Positions 22,642 through 35,380 of a stretch of DNA of 64,000 nt are shown one piece after another. Under the pieces are notes generated by a model that did not search any database, was not told the DNA's origin, and saw only the letters and a program-made list of their open reading frames with translations. The stretch lies in assembly GCA_003255025.1 (NCBI GenBank), contig QANY01007449.1:682001-746000 (forward strand), in the 5' to 3' direction. Position 1 is the first letter of the stretch; every line of letters starts with the position of its first letter. This DNA comes from Datisca glomerata (Eukaryota > Streptophyta > Magnoliopsida > Cucurbitales > Datiscaceae). Position numbers and translations under genes: made by a program.

Positions 22642-24110
22642 GTCATCTTGTAAGAATGACATCTACAGTGTTAAATCTGGTTATAAAGTTATTTTTTATG
22701 GTAAGCTCTCTTCTTTTGGTCATAATACCTTTACCTCTTATACTATCAAGCCTGATTTCTGGAAATTGATCTGGTATATTAAAGCTTCTCAGAAAATCAA
22801 GTTTTTCATTTGGAGAGTTTTATCTAACTATCTCCCCACTAAAAGTAATTTATGCTTTAGGAATATCATTTCTGATAGCTGCTGCCCAATCTGTGATAAT
22901 AATGAGGAATCTATTGATCATCCTTCTCTTTGGCTGTAAGTTGGCCAAAGCTGTTTCATTTATCTCTCCATTTCATTTGAAAATCTCTAATGATCAGAAG
23001 CATAATTTTAATGATTGGTTGTTTGATAGATTTTTGGATCTCAAATCTCATCCCGATAGTAGTTTGATCATGATTTCTTGTCTGTTGCTTTTGTTGGTTC
23101 ATTTGGAAATGAAGAAATCTCTTTATTTTTTAAAGGAAACACGTTAATCCTCATCTTACTGTTAACAGAGCTCTTATTTATTTTTCTAACTATTATAATG
23201 CTAATAGTCTCCCTTTCCCTGATCCTAAATATTAATGATTTTCTGTTTTCTCCTAATTCTGTCCCTTTTAATGTCTGTTGCTACTTCTTGTTCTCCCATT
23301 TTTGCTGCTGATTTGGGCTATTTTCTGGCTCTTCTCATGTATCTACCTCTGTTGATTCTAGTTTAATTTCAGGTCCTATTTCTTATGACTGTATCATAAA
23401 TAATTTGATGATTTCTTCAGTTATTTTGCCTACTTCTAGGACTTTGGCTTCTAGTTCTTTGAATCTTTCTTCTTCTCGGTTGGCTTCTAGTCCTGAGTCT
23501 TTTTCCAGTTTGCTTGTTTCAAGGTTTCAATGGCTTGCTTCCCCTCTCGGCTGGATCAAGATTAATGTTGATGCTTCCTTTCACACCTTCTCCCTTGCTG
23601 CCTCTTTTGGTATTGCTGCTAGAGATCACAATGGAGAGTTGATTGGTTCCCTTGGCAAGAAAAATTTCAGCTCCAATATTGATTTTGCTGAATTAATTGC
23701 TGTTGGAGAGGGCCTTGATCTTGCCAAAGCTAATGGTTGGATGAACACTTTGGTGAACTGTGAGTCTAAAAAAATTGTGGACTTTATCTTAGATAATTCT
23801 TCTCCTCGGAATCTTTATAATTTTGTTTCTCATATTAAGAATTGTCATAGGGTATTTTAATCTTGTCATGTTTCTTTGGTTCGTAAGAATTGCAATACAG
23901 TTGTTGAAATTATTGACGTTGTCGCAAGATTTAACTTAGTTCATAACTGTATTTTTAGCAATCTCCTACCTCTTCCCCATGACATTTCTACTCTTGTTAA
24001 TAGGGAAAAACTCTTCTCTTTCAGTGGTTTTAAACCATCTTGATGTACTTTCTCCTTTCATTAATATATTCCTTTTCTATTTTGTTCCGATAAAAAAATA
24101 ATGTTTCAAA
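22642..24110 (+). mobile_element. LINE fragment, 3' part with zinc-binding domain and RNase H
   Basis: This continues the LINE interrupted at 17364: SSCKNDIYSVKSGYKVIF, then KIKFFIWRVLSNYLPTKSNL and CCPICDNNEESIDH, the zinc-binding region of plant LINE RT. After frame breaks, an open frame at 23405-23860 holds RNase H: GWIKINVDASFH, FGIAARDHNGELIGS, AELIAVGEGLDLAKANGW and VNCESKKIVDFI. The usual Asp of the third motif (ESDS) is changed. The 3' end is near 24110, after a short A-rich run. Confidence 0.87.
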
Positions 24111-26560
24111 TTATAATAAAATTTGACACTTAATAATTAATAATAAATAAGAATTTTTTTTTAATTTAATTATGGATTATAACCACCTTAATTCTGGCTT
24201 ATTTTGTCTAAGTTACGAGAAAAAATCTCGTAAAGTGATTTTCTTTTTAGCATATAATCATTTCCTATTAAAAGTAAATATATTCATAGTGAATACTTTT
24301 TCAAATAATTTGCAAATGAAAAGATAAGGGGGAATTAAAGGGAGAAAAGAATGTAAGGATTCAACCTTCACTTCTCCATCTGATTTCATTACCCTTTGAT
24401 CCTTGCAAGAGGTAGTTGGTTGTTGCTCTTAATCCGTATATATAATACAAGAAAAATGGTCAGCCAATCATTCATCATATAAATAGAATAATAGTAAATC
24501 AAATATCTTACTGATTAATTAAGAGATCTGCAAGCAAAGCCTAATTGGTTGAGCAGCATTCAACTAATCTCAACCTAAAGTAGCTTTGTTTTTGTAACCA
24601 GATCTGCAGTCTCAAAAGCATGATTTACGAAAAGACAAGACTGAGGTAACTGGGAAATGGCTTGTAATTCTTATATTTTGATACTGGGCTGGACTCTAAG
24701 AAATATCTACATCTTGAGGCTAAAGAAAGGCTCAGTGAAGTTGCAAGAATGTTTGGGCCATTTGGGATTGGAACCTACTGGACTTGGGAGACGCAGGAGT
24801 CTTCAAGGTTGATTTAACAGAAATGATAGTGTACTTTCTACTGTCAAGTTGATATATGATAAAAATATATAAGAGTAAATAAATTGCTCTTTTAGTTTTT
24901 GATAATTTTTTATCTTAAGAATGTCCTTTGTTACAATCAACTATCTCTTTTTAATATTTTTTCAATTTTTTAATAGTCCAATAGTTTGGGATATAGTGGA
25001 TAACAATATTTATTTACTATTTAATTTTGTATTAGTTTAGATTTATTTTTTATTTTTGGTTAATATGTTTGAAGATAAAAAACGTGATTTGTTATAATGG
25101 ATCCCGAAAATATTTAATTATTTTTTAATTTTAATTTTTCACGGGACCAATGTACATAATCTGTTTCGTATAGGAGCCAAAATTTTCATTGGATTATATC
25201 AAATTTTACATTGTGATCATTTGTGTTAATAATATATCGTTAATATTTTTTGTCAATGTGTTAAATTATTTACCCAGTGTAACCATTTGTGTTTATACTG
25301 TTAATATCTATCGTTTGCATTATTTAATTAAAAAATTAAATATTAATGACGTCAATTATCATATATTTGTAGGAGTAGTTAATAGAGGTTATGGATGATT
25401 TTATTTTTTAATTTGATTGCAAATTTTACCATTCAATTTTTTCTCAAACTTAGATTCCATCTCCTTTTCATCAAATTTTACTGTTCATAATTGTATTTAA
25501 TAAATATTAATATAATATTATAAGTAGTTATGATCTTAAATAAATGTTAATATAATATTATTTGATGTTAGTACTATATTCATTCAATATTAAATCATTA
25601 TAAATAGTTGTTAATATCGTATCATTTGATTGTTAATATATTTGTTAGCTTTTGCTTCATATTTTGAATGAACGTTAATATCATATTACGTGTTAACACT
25701 CTAAATATTATATCATATACTGAATAAATATTAATATAATATAGTGCGTTAGCCTAAATAATTGTTAATACATATAATCTGATCGTAATATATTGCTTAC
25801 ATTTTATCATAATATAATATTATTTATAAATTTTTAATAACAAAGCGTTCACTTAATATAAAATTCATATTTAATTAAATAAATATTATCATAATCACCC
25901 ATGTTTAAACAAGTTACTATATTTAAATTTAAAAAAATAACTAAAAAATCTAAATTATTGTAGACAAATCATAAAAATTTTAAATTAAATTAAATAGAAA
26001 GTTCCATTTATTTACTTCAATATTATTTAGGCCAATTACTAACTTACAACTATCAAAGTTGTATGTTTTTCTAATTTTCCTGTTGTTTTTCTAGCTCTAC
26101 GGCCGAAAGAAAATTTGAGAAATTGAAGATAGAATCCAAGTTTTTGGCCTTCTTAAGTGGGATTGATCTTCCTTTAGTGGATAGATATGATCAAATACAC
26201 GTATACTCTTATTTGTAGTTTTAAACTTGTGTATGGTTGAGCCCTAGCTAGTAATGTAATATCATGTGTGAAAGAGATGAGGAGTTTACAACTTTTGAAA
26301 AAAAGTGTATAAAGAATGAGGTTTGACGTCCTTGGTCATTCTTTACTGACAGTTTTGATTCTTTATTTAGGAAAATTCTAAGGTACATGTATTGTATTAA
26401 ACATAGGGTCGAATTAAAACTTAGTTTTTATCTTGTGAATCCCATAATGGATAATTCAAAGATAATTTAAGTTCATGTATGATACAACGTAGACCATGTA
26501 CTGTAGCTGGACCCCTTTATTTGGTATAAGAATCAATATCATTTTAAGCTTGATAATATT
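24111..26560. other. AT-rich intergenic region
   Basis: No gene could be assigned. Sequence at 25480-25860 has many copies of ATTAATATAATATTA-like words. One stretch at 24690-24808 has an exon-like plus-strand reading (see findings). Confidence 0.5.
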
Positions 26561-27217
26561 AATGGTAAGAAGTTTAGTGTTGATAAAATTACCTTGTTGA
26601 GATAAAAAATTAATGCAGAATCACTCGAATCTATCAGTTACGTGCTTTCATAAATTTAAGCATTCAATAAAGAAAACTAGAAGAAACTCTCACTATCATC
26701 TATGAGAGGAACAACCTCTACCCCTCTAAATAGTGTAACATTTACTTTTATGATACTATTGTGTCGAATTGCCTAGAACAACATATACTTCTATGCATAT
26801 TAATATAGAGTATCCATAATGAGATCATTCTCAATCAGGGAGAGTAACACTTTAACTAATTTGGTAACGAGTGAAGACCCATTATGCATGACAAGATATA
26901 CTCACAACAATCATGGATCTACAGTTTGTCGGTTTTTTATTCTGCACGGTTCAATCCCAAACTTACACACATATCAAATTTTCTCAAAATAATCGTTTCA
27001 AAACTTACCACCCACACCCACAATAAAAGAAAAAAGCATTTATCAAAAATGCACACTATTATATACACGTACAAAACCAATATTCTCTTAATGATCACAT
27101 CTACCTAATTATTTATATTCCCCCATTTGATATATTGCTATTAATCTTCTCTGTCTTGTTTGCTATTCCCATTAATATGATTACGTTTAACGTATATGCA
27201 TTACCATCAGGGACAGT

Positions 27218-28463
27218 TCAGTCAACATGGCGTCGGGCATCATCTCTTTCTTGCTCAGTGAGAGAGTGACGGAAGTGGCATCTGTGGCCATACGGACACG
27301 TTCCACCAGCAACGACCATCCTGCACACCTCCGTCTTGTAGCGTGGGTGTCGTATCACTGGGCGTAGCTCCTTGATTCCGTGAGCGAATCTGCAACGCTC
27401 GCCGTATGGACACGCGCCAATCTCCTGCCATTTGTTGCATAGCTCCGTTTTCAGCATCCCCTGATTGTACACCTCGAACTCAATAGCCTCGTCCTCTGTC
27501 ATTCCTGCACCACCTCCACCAATACCCCCAGCCGGCACATATACTCGTTGCTGCGTACACATAAGAAGAAAGCCGACGTTTAATTAGTTAATATATACAG
27601 ATTTGCGAACGTAGAGGTCGCATAGGGCTACCAGACAGATTAAAATTAAATTCCACTTAAAGTTATTGAGTAATATAATTGGAAATGTTTGCAATAGGAA
27701 CGAAAGCATTCGCATTACTCACAGATCCAGATAAGAGTTGACATGGAAATCGTGGTTGAGTTGAAGATCGACTAGGACCGCCAGGGTTCGTGCCAGGCTG
27801 GTTCGACTTCAGATAACCACTAGACCGGACAGAAATGCTCTTCGGAAAAGAGATCCGATCCAAATTTCTCCTCTCGAACTGATTATTTTCGATCACGCTC
27901 GTCGGACTTATATCAGATACTGATTCTTCACAAATATTGTCGTCCCGGGCACCATCTCCGACACTTAGCCTACGAAAATCGCTAACCAAAGATCGACCTG
28001 CATAGCTACTAGAGGCAAGTAGATTCTGGATCTTGGCCGGCGAAGAAAGAGCCAACAGGAGTTCAGCGTTCTCTCTGCGAAGAGAGTCATTCTCCTTCCT
28101 GAGCTCATGGAGGCGACTGAGGCAGAGATCGTAATGATTACATATCTCCTGGCATTCCCGTATAAGTCGACCCTGGTGAAGCAGGCTATCAGTAGCAACA
28201 TCGTTTCCGGTAATATTCCGGTGGAGATCATCTTCAAGAGAAGAGCACGTTGAGGGCGTGAAGGAGAGGGAGTTTGGAAGAGGCGATTTTGGCGGGAAAA
28301 TGGAGTGGTACATGGAAATAAAACTTGAGCCGAACTTTTCGATTTCGGAAGAATTGGCGCGAAAACTTATAGAGTCTGGCGATAATGAAGGTTGTGGCGA
28401 TGACCTTGGCGAGGCCGTGAGTGTGGAGGCATTGGAGATGAGTGGAGGAGACTGGTCCTCCAT
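27218..28463 (-). CDS. Tandem CCCH zinc-finger protein, C3H14/C3H15 type (copy A)
   Basis: Two exons: 28463-27723 (247 codons, donor GTGAGT) and 27550-27218 (acceptor ACGCAG), in phase, giving about 357 residues. Exon 1 holds a Ser/Pro-rich N-terminus, a short coiled-coil segment ([18 protein letters not shown]) and a conserved [10 protein letters not shown] stretch. Exon 2 holds two TTP-type fingers, [20 protein letters not shown] and [20 protein letters not shown]. Both are C-X8-C-X5-C-X3-H with the KTEL/VC lead-in and an 18-residue linker. Proteins of this family bind AU-rich mRNA elements; the Arabidopsis members C3H14 and C3H15 (CDM1) act in cell-wall and anther development. All ligands are present. 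The start is the MEDQSPP Met, because the upstream Met used by copy B is AGG here. Confidence 0.92.
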
Positions 28464-28570
28464 GGAAGAAGCTGAGAAAGAAGACCTAAGAAAAGATATA
28501 AATCTCAGCTAATTAAGCAATTACGCGCTAAGCCGGAGGAGAGAAAGTGAAACGAGAAGGCAAGAACTGC

Positions 28571-28580
28571 TATTTATAGG
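28571..28580 (-). promoter_or_regulatory. TATA box of CCCH gene copy A
   Basis: The minus strand reads CCTATAAATA about 108 bp upstream of the start codon. The same element is kept in copy B, and the flanking sequence is also conserved between the copies. Confidence 0.65.
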
Positions 28581-29859
28581 AAACTGAGCAGAGAAGTAGG
28601 GAATCAGATGCTTCTCAATGCACAAAAAGAAGAGGAACGGAAATGAAGTGATAGCTCTTTCTGATCATCAGCAAAGGAATTTCGGAAGCAGCTGATTGGT
28701 TTGGAGTTAGACTACCGGTGATGATTTGCCTCACAACCGTCTGATCAATTATTCTGAATAAAAAAAGTAATTGACGTTTGCCCTTCCAAAGGAAAGCCCT
28801 TCTTGGAATGGGAGCTAAATCGGTTACAGTAGCACTAACAGAACCCATGACAGTTATATCAAGAAATTTGAGTAAAAGAGAGAGAGGTTTGTTGGGCTTC
28901 AAAAGGGAAATGGTTTGACGTGGGATCCAAGAAATGTGGTTTTCAAGACTTTTAATTACGTAGTTTGGTTTAGTTTGGAGTTTGGATTAAGACACATGCT
29001 GCTAGTTTATATATTTAATTAATAATTTAAATTTAAATTTAAATTTATTAATTATTTGAGTGATAAAATATAATCAATTAAAAAAATTATGACGCAAAAT
29101 TTAGTCAATCAATAATTACCATTTGAAGTTGGTTGATTAAGAAACAAGCTAGAAATAAAGGGTGGAAAAGTTTCGTAAATATATAATTTTTTATTGGCTT
29201 TGGGCAAGGTTTGATGAGAATAATCATATCCAGATTGGGTTTGCTTATTTGTCACAACTTTAACTAACTAATATAGGCCCTCCTTTTGGTGCGTCCACCA
29301 CAATGATTAAACTAAAGATTGTTATATAACCAACTACTTTTTTATTGTTCACTAACACTATATATATATATATTCATGAATATATACTGTTATATTATAA
29401 TTGTTCGCTTGACATTTACTTACTTCTAACACATAACGATAGATACACATGTACTATTATTATAAGGTTTTTCTTAGTTTTAAGATCTACAATATTGTAT
29501 AACTTCCGCAAGAAAAACATTGTGCTATATATCGTCACGTGCTATGTTTATAAAGGATTGAATTCTTAAAAGTTGAGAATGTTATGTTTATTAATGATTT
29601 AAACATCAATTAGTTAATATAAAACGTAATTAAATATCTGAGTCAGAGTATAATTACTCATTTTTAGTTATGTTATGCTTCTAGTATAGAATGAATTCTT
29701 AAAAGGAAGAAATACAACACTAATTTCATTCACATATAGGTTGTTCGAGGCCATGAGGACTAAATTTTTTTTGTCATTTCCATACATATAATTTACATAT
29801 AGTATGGTTTAGTTATTCATAGAATCATCTTCCATATGTTAAATTCTTTCTTCTATTGA
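28581..29859. other. Upstream region of CCCH copy A and AT-rich spacer
   Basis: Up to about 29430 it matches the region upstream of copy B, including GGTTTGACGTGG-like and CTCCTTTTGGTGCGTCC blocks, so it probably contains the promoter. The rest is AT-rich spacer ending at the CACTA element. Open frames here show no family features. Confidence 0.5.
29857..29859. repeat. CACTA target-site duplication TGA, left
   Basis: TGA precedes CACTACTATAAAAA and is repeated at 35508-35510 after TAGTAGTG. Three base pairs is the duplication size of CACTA transposons. Confidence 0.88.
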
Positions 29860-30125
29860 CACTACTATAAAAATAGGTTTTAATGACAGCATGATATTGG
29901 TTTTGATGACAGACCTCTTAAACCTATCATTGAAAAGAGGGTATTTTTTTACTTATTACTATTATGACAGGTTTTAAATAACATGTCATCATATACTTAT
30001 CTATAATGACAGATAATTTTTAAATCTGTCATTTTTTTAAATTAATTATTTTTTACACTCTTTATTTACCAAAATGTCATGTTATAACCCTAATCTAAAC
30101 CAAATTTCATGAGCCTCCCCCTTAA

Positions 30126-30130
<5 letters not shown>

Positions 30131-30178
<48 letters not shown>
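30131..30178. repeat. (CT)n microsatellite
   Basis: 24 TC units. A second (CT)20 tract follows at 30253-30292. Both precede the captured PIN1 start codon and may derive from its 5' leader. Confidence 0.95.
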
Positions 30179-30180
<2 letters not shown>

Positions 30181-30249
30181 ACGCCATCGCCATCTATCTC
30201 CGTCTTCTTCGATTTGGTCTTGGTGCACGAAGTCGAGCTCACCACCAAG

Positions 30250-30293
<44 letters not shown>

Positions 30294-30387
30294 AGCCCTA
30301 GTTTGATCGTAAGCGAAAGAAATTAGCTTCTTTGTTCTCATCCAGAGATCAAACGGCGGAGGAAAAGCTTAACGAAAATCAGAGAAA

Positions 30388-30618
30388 ATGTCCTAGTCGA
30401 CGAAAACCAGTCAGGTTCGAGCATCGCCCCTATTGATAAAGCACCAGGGCTCTAGATGATCGGCCTTTTGGAAGGATCCCGAAGGCCGAGTCATCAAAAA
30501 TACCACCCATGATGAAGTCGTCTCTCAGCTTAAAGATGTCATTTTTGGAAAGGCTAAATTCGAGGATCTTGCCTCTTGTTTCTCCGACTGTAGCTCCGCC
30601 AAGCGCGGTGATGATCTA
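30388..30618 (+). pseudogene. Captured 5' piece of a PIN1-type peptidyl-prolyl isomerase gene
   Basis: From ATG 30388 the reading is MS-stop-STKTSQVRASPLLIKHQGSR-stop. It then continues FWKDPEGRVIKNTT, VSQLKDVIFGKAKFEDLASC and FSDCSSAKRGDD. This matches the N-terminal half of plant parvulin PIN1 (phospho-Ser/Thr-Pro isomerase), including the conserved IKHQGSR and FSDCSSAKRG motifs. Two nonsense codons and the missing C-terminal half (with the second active-site His) make it non-functional. The upstream CT-rich sequence looks like the leader of the source gene. Confidence 0.9.
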
Positions 30619-30747
30619 GGTCTATTATGTTGCCTCTGAAATTATCTTTTTTGTTTTACTTACTGATTAATTGCCGGAAAAAGGAAATTTGTGCATCTTT
30701 TCCATTTTGCATTTTTTTCCCTGGAAATCCTGATTTTCCATTTTGTT

Positions 30748-31395
30748 GGTAATGTTCGTAGTGTGAGGAATGCGATTCACCACCTTGGCTTCGATATCAA
30801 GGATGTATGTTTCCTCTGTTCTGTTGATATTTTATGGACAACATACATTGCTAAGTTTATTCTCGCTTCTTTTCCTTAATGTGAGAAACATATATATTTC
30901 TAATTTACAACGAACACAAAAGGCTTATCGATTATTATCCTTGAACTGAATTAAGAAGTGCAGGTGCAATCTCCTGAAGACATTCTGAATGCGAACCGCC
31001 TGATATTTCCTGGAGTATGGGCATTTGTTGCGGCCACAGATGTGCTAAACAAGAATGAGTGTGTTTTATTGTCTTACTATTACTTTCATTTTCTTATATG
31101 GAAGAATGAGTTTGGAAACCATGTCCATAAGTGTGCGATGATGCTCTTTTCAAATATATTTAGCCAATATGAGAACTTAAAACTTTTAAACTACTAAATG
31201 TATATTCATCTATATATATGAACACTCTAAATAAGTTTAGTACAATAACACTACAGTATCAAAGTGTTGGCGTGTGTTTGATGTTTTCAGGATGGCCGAA
31301 GCACTATGTACTTACATAGAGAAGGATTGCCCATTTTTAGGCATTTGTCTTGGGCTTCAGCTACCTTTTGAGTCCAGTGAGGAGAATGGCCAAGG
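30748..31395 (+). pseudogene. Captured exons of imidazole glycerol phosphate synthase (HISN4)
   Basis: Three exon pieces: about 30748-30804 (GNVRSVRNAIHHLGFDIKD, followed by GTATG), 30964-31056 (VQSPEDILNANRLIFPGV then AFVAATDVLNK, after a CAG acceptor) and 31291-31395 (MAEALCTYIEKDCPFLGICL then GLQLPFESSEENGQG). They cover the glutaminase N-terminus of the bifunctional HisHF enzyme of histidine synthesis. The nucleophile Cys in GICLGLQ is kept, but the normal PGVGAF is PGVWAF. The first residues and the whole cyclase half are missing. Confidence 0.92.
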
Positions 31396-32182
31396 TTCGT
31401 ATGTGAGACCTTATTTTCTTGTTTGTTGTGAGGGAAATTCACTTGTACTAAAAATATCGTTGCAAGCTTTTGGCATGTTATGAAGTAAAGGTGAACCATG
31501 AGGATGGTGTATACGTACATTAATATTCTTTTGAAAAAAATCATGTAATCCGTGTCAAATTTGGTAAATGAAATAATGTAACATGGAAGATGGTAGACTG
31601 AAATGTTTACTTCATCATATCATGCCATTTAGAAAGAGTTTTTTTCTTGTGGAAATGCGTTTAACTTGTAGGGTGGGAAGGCGTAAGGATGACTGTGCTT
31701 ATATGATACATCTAGGCTTCAAAGCCATAACTTAGGCAGATGTCATAATTTTCTAGTAATTTCGTTTAACTTGTAATTTCATTTTTCATTTTGCTTTTAA
31801 TTTTTCTGCTATGTCATAGTTTTCTAGCTGCTAAGACATGTTTTGCTTAGAGTTTGATATATGTTCTTAATGCATGCACTTAAATCTATTACTAAATTTC
31901 AAAGCGCGATTGTCTGAGTATTTTGATGCTTATAAAGTTTATACATTAGTTCTGTTACTTTTTGTATAGATTTATGAATGATGATGCTTAACGTTATTAC
32001 AAAAGATTATTCAACTCTAAAAAATATAATTACTCTAGAGCTCTTGTTATATGAATTGATAGTGTTAATTACATAGTTTTCTGCTTTCTGATATCCATAC
32101 ATTTGAAATGAATCTACATATGAATTATTTAACGTGTCCAATTTTATCAATAGACTACTATGATTTGTTTATTTATTTTCAG

Positions 32183-32532
32183 TGGTGAGAGTGGAGCAGG
32201 AAAAACTGGAACCGTGAAAATAGCAATGCAGTATTTGGCTGCCATTAGTGGTGGACGTGGAATAGAGTACGAAGTATTAAAGACTAATCCAATCCTAGAA
32301 GAATTTGGTAATGCAAAAACATTGAGAAATGACAACTCAACTCGCTTTGTAAGCTCTTACTTATGTGAATTTTTTTTAAGTTGACACCTCTTTGTCTTTT
32401 TCACTTAAATTCAGCCGCCCTAAAAACTTTGATGCTGCAAGATTTGATAACTTAATTTACATGTTGCAGGGCAAATTTACCGAAGTCCAATTTAGTGAAA
32501 ATGGGAAAATATATGGTGCCAATATTCAAACC
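32183..32532 (+). pseudogene. Captured exons of a class VIII-like myosin head
   Basis: Exon 32183-32348 (acceptor TTTTCAG, donor GTAAGC) encodes [39 protein letters not shown] and LRNDNSTRF. Exon 32470-32532 encodes GKFTEVQFSENGKIYGANIQ. These are the P-loop and switch I region of the myosin motor; the wording fits plant class VIII best. The usual P-loop ending GKTET is GKTGT here. The donor after the second exon is ATAAG instead of GTAAG. The rest of the motor is absent. Confidence 0.9.
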
Positions 32533-33328
32533 TATAAGTTCCCTCTAATTTGTTGTTTCGTCTCTTAGCTAAAGTTCTAGATTATGTTTGAAGTAGTCTA
32601 TTTATTGTATAGTCAAACATGATGCATAAGAAGAAATCTCACACTCGCTAACCATCAATAGAAATCATATATGATAGATGTAATTTACCCTAAATATCTC
32701 TATTTAACCATTTAGTATGCAAGTTGGGTAAGTAGCCTTCTACTTGAATTTGTATTTAATCTTTCCCCTAATTAATTGATCAACTTTCACCCATATCAAT
32801 CTCATTGGCTTTGTGACTACATATGCAGAGATGTTAAATTTAAAAACTGTTAAGGAATACAAATATCTGAGGCAGAGCAATTGCTATTCAATTACTTAGG
32901 TCAATGACGCTGAACAATTTCGTATAGTCATGGTAGCTTCCTCTAAGTGCAAACATTCTACTATATTGTGATTTCATGTTCCTCTTCTTTGTCTTAGAAA
33001 TATTAAGTTGATGTGCATATGAACAATGACTATTGTACTTCCCCAAGAAGCTCTAGATGTTTTTATCTAAAATGGTTTAAAATATATTTGGTTCTGGATC
33101 AGTTGTTGGATTGATAATACTCATTAGGCTGGTGAACCCACTGTCATTGAAAGGCATTTTTGCCTGGTTATCAAAAAGAGGTGCTAACTCCCATGATGTC
33201 AAGATTTCTTATGATGTTGTGCTGGACAATTTAGTATTTTTTTCTTAGAAAGCACTCATGTTGTTCTGTAACCTTTTTGACCTTTTCGTTCGTATGGCAT
33301 GGTCATTGTTTTCTTGTGCTTGTTACAG

Positions 33329-33938
33329 GACAATAAAGATGCTCTTCATGTGAAGACGTATGAGGTTGTTCTTAAGGATAAGGGGTAACTTGCTGATACC
33401 AGTACCTCCACCTCTTTGTGGTGTTGTCATTGTTGGAGAAGAAACAATTGTTTACTACAGTGCCAATGCTTTTAAGGTAATACCAATTAAATCTATAGGT
33501 GTCACTAGCTGCCATGCTTAGTTTTAGTATCTTAAAGCAACATTTAGTCAAGTTTCATTTGCTTATACATGTATACTGTTCAACCAAATCTTCTTTGTAA
33601 TAGTCCATAATCAAAGCATATGGGAGAGTTGATGCTGATGGCTCTAGATATCTACTTGGTGATCATGTTGGTCTTCTTCACCTACTTGTCATAACACATG
33701 AGAAAGAAAAGTGAGTGGCCTTTTTTAATTCTGCATAACTATAAGCAAAGAAAAAGAAAGAAAAATAGTCTAGATTTTTGCATGTAAGGAATCTTTCAAG
33801 GTTGTGATATGCATATATGTGTCTTATAGGGTGATTGGACTCAAGATTGAGCTATTGGGTGAGACTTCCATTGCATCAACAATTTCATATCTTGATAATG
33901 CCATTGTCTACATTGGCTCAAACTATGGGGATTTACAG
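33329..33938 (+). pseudogene. Captured exons of DDB1
   Basis: Three exons with intact AG/GT borders. 33329-33476 encodes DNKDALHVKTYEVVLKDKG and, after a deletion and frameshift, LLIPVPPPLCGVVIVGEETI. 33604-33710 encodes IIKAYGRVDADGSRYLLGDH and LLHLLVITHEKEK. 33830-33938 encodes GLKIELLGETSIASTISYLD and YIGSNYGD. These are consecutive exons of plant DDB1, the CUL4 ubiquitin-ligase adaptor, from the first beta-propeller. The remaining exons are absent, and exon 1 of the set is broken. Confidence 0.93.
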
Positions 33939-35134
33939 GTTCACTTGACGTTATGTTTAAGTATTCATTCTTTGTTTTTTTATAGACTTGAGAGAGAATA
34001 TAAGCTGATATACTTCAGTCCCATTTGACTCTTGCTTCTTCCTATTCGAAGTTGAGTTAAATTGTGTGATATATATATACACATATGTAGATATTGCTTG
34101 TATTAAGTTGATTTTGTTTTGATAGGAAATTAAATTTGTATTAAAAAAGAGAAGAACAAAAAAGGTTCGAAGGAAGAGGCTTCCTTGCCAAACATAAAAA
34201 AAAAAACTAGTTCTGTAAAAGTGGTCGTCAAATCTTAAGTTGATATGAGCTATCCTTCATTGTTGCCAACAAATATAGTTTTTCTAATGCGCTGGTGTAT
34301 TTTGAAGAGTAATTCAACGAAGGGAAGATGGTGTAAATAAATAAACTATAACATGAAATGATCGTGTGGAAAATGAAGATCACTTTTTAGGTACTGAAAG
34401 GATTTTTCTGAACTTTTTGACTGATGGTTCAATATAGAAAATTTAAGGAGCTGGATTAACTTTTTGACTAATTTTAGCATCCCTAGTTCTGACTTCTGAG
34501 TATGTAGATATTCTTTTTTTTATATAAGATAGTTGTATATATTCTTTTGACAAACTTAAACTTCAACATGACTTGTGAATTTTTCAGTGTTTGATCATTT
34601 TGGATTAATTTTAAACAATTGAATTCTCTCACTCTTTTGCTACAAGAATATTAACACCTTCTTAATACCATACATCTGATAAGGTTAAACATGCAACCTG
34701 ATCTAATTGTCTGTACATATTGTCCGAATGTGATGTTAAAAAGCTTTCTTCCTCTGATAAGTTATTTTACTTAAATTCATTTAGAAGTCATGTATATCTC
34801 CAAAAGTTCAGGTTTTTAGAGGTTTCAATTATATGATTTTTCTATCAATTTTACTACAGTTTTACAATGAATTTGATTATGTACTATATACTTTAACTAA
34901 AGTATTATTTTGATCCATAGTTCTAGATAAAATTGGATGAAAATTAGAATGAGTTAGCGTATTAGATTCTGTTAGTTGATGAAAAGTTGGAAGAAGAAAC
35001 TCTGGGATGGCTATTTTTCTATACATTTTCTGATAAAAAATGTGTTAATTTTAAAAGGGAAAACATCTTTTATTTGCCAAGCTTTTATTTAATTAAATAA
35101 ATAAAATTTTATTTTTTTCTTTTATTAAACTTTA

Positions 35135-35380
35135 GATGACAGGGATTCCCTGTCATCTATATGCTTTTTGGGGCGATTAAGATGACGAAGATTCCCCATC
35201 ATATATCTACTTTTCGCGGTATATAAGATGACGGAGATTTCTCATCATCTAAAGTCTACGTGGAGTAACTTTAGATGACGGAGAATCCCCATCATCTATA
35301 TGCTTTTTGCGGCGATTAAGATAACGGGGATTCCCCATCGTTTATCTATTTTTCGCGGTACCTATGATGACGGAGATACC
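35135..35380. repeat. Subterminal repeats of the CACTA element (~136 bp period)
   Basis: Two units, from about 35135 and 35271, share TCATCTATATGCTTTTTG(G/C)GGCGATTAAGAT and TTTTCGCGGTA. Each unit contains short palindromes of the type GATGACGGGGATTCCCCATC. Such subterminal repeats are where CACTA transposases usually bind. Confidence 0.8.

Larger units (their letters stand above)
26570..29430. repeat. Segmental duplication, copy A
   Basis: This block matches 38310-41275 along its length: flanking sequence (GGATCTACAGTTTG versus GGATTTACAGTTTG), the whole CCCH gene including its intron and 5' region, and a downstream block (CTCCTTTTGGTGCGTCC). Divergence is modest in exons and larger outside, with several indels. 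Confidence 0.88.

Noticed and set aside
27255..27440. Small alternative frame in the CCCH gene, also present at 39035-39220
   Set aside because: It is conserved in both copies only because the zinc-finger exon in the other frame is conserved.
28258..28512. Plus-strand 84-residue frame over CCCH exon 1
   Set aside because: It is antisense to a well-supported exon.
30109..30294. Ser/Leu repeat protein on the plus strand
   Set aside because: It is only the translation of two CT microsatellites.
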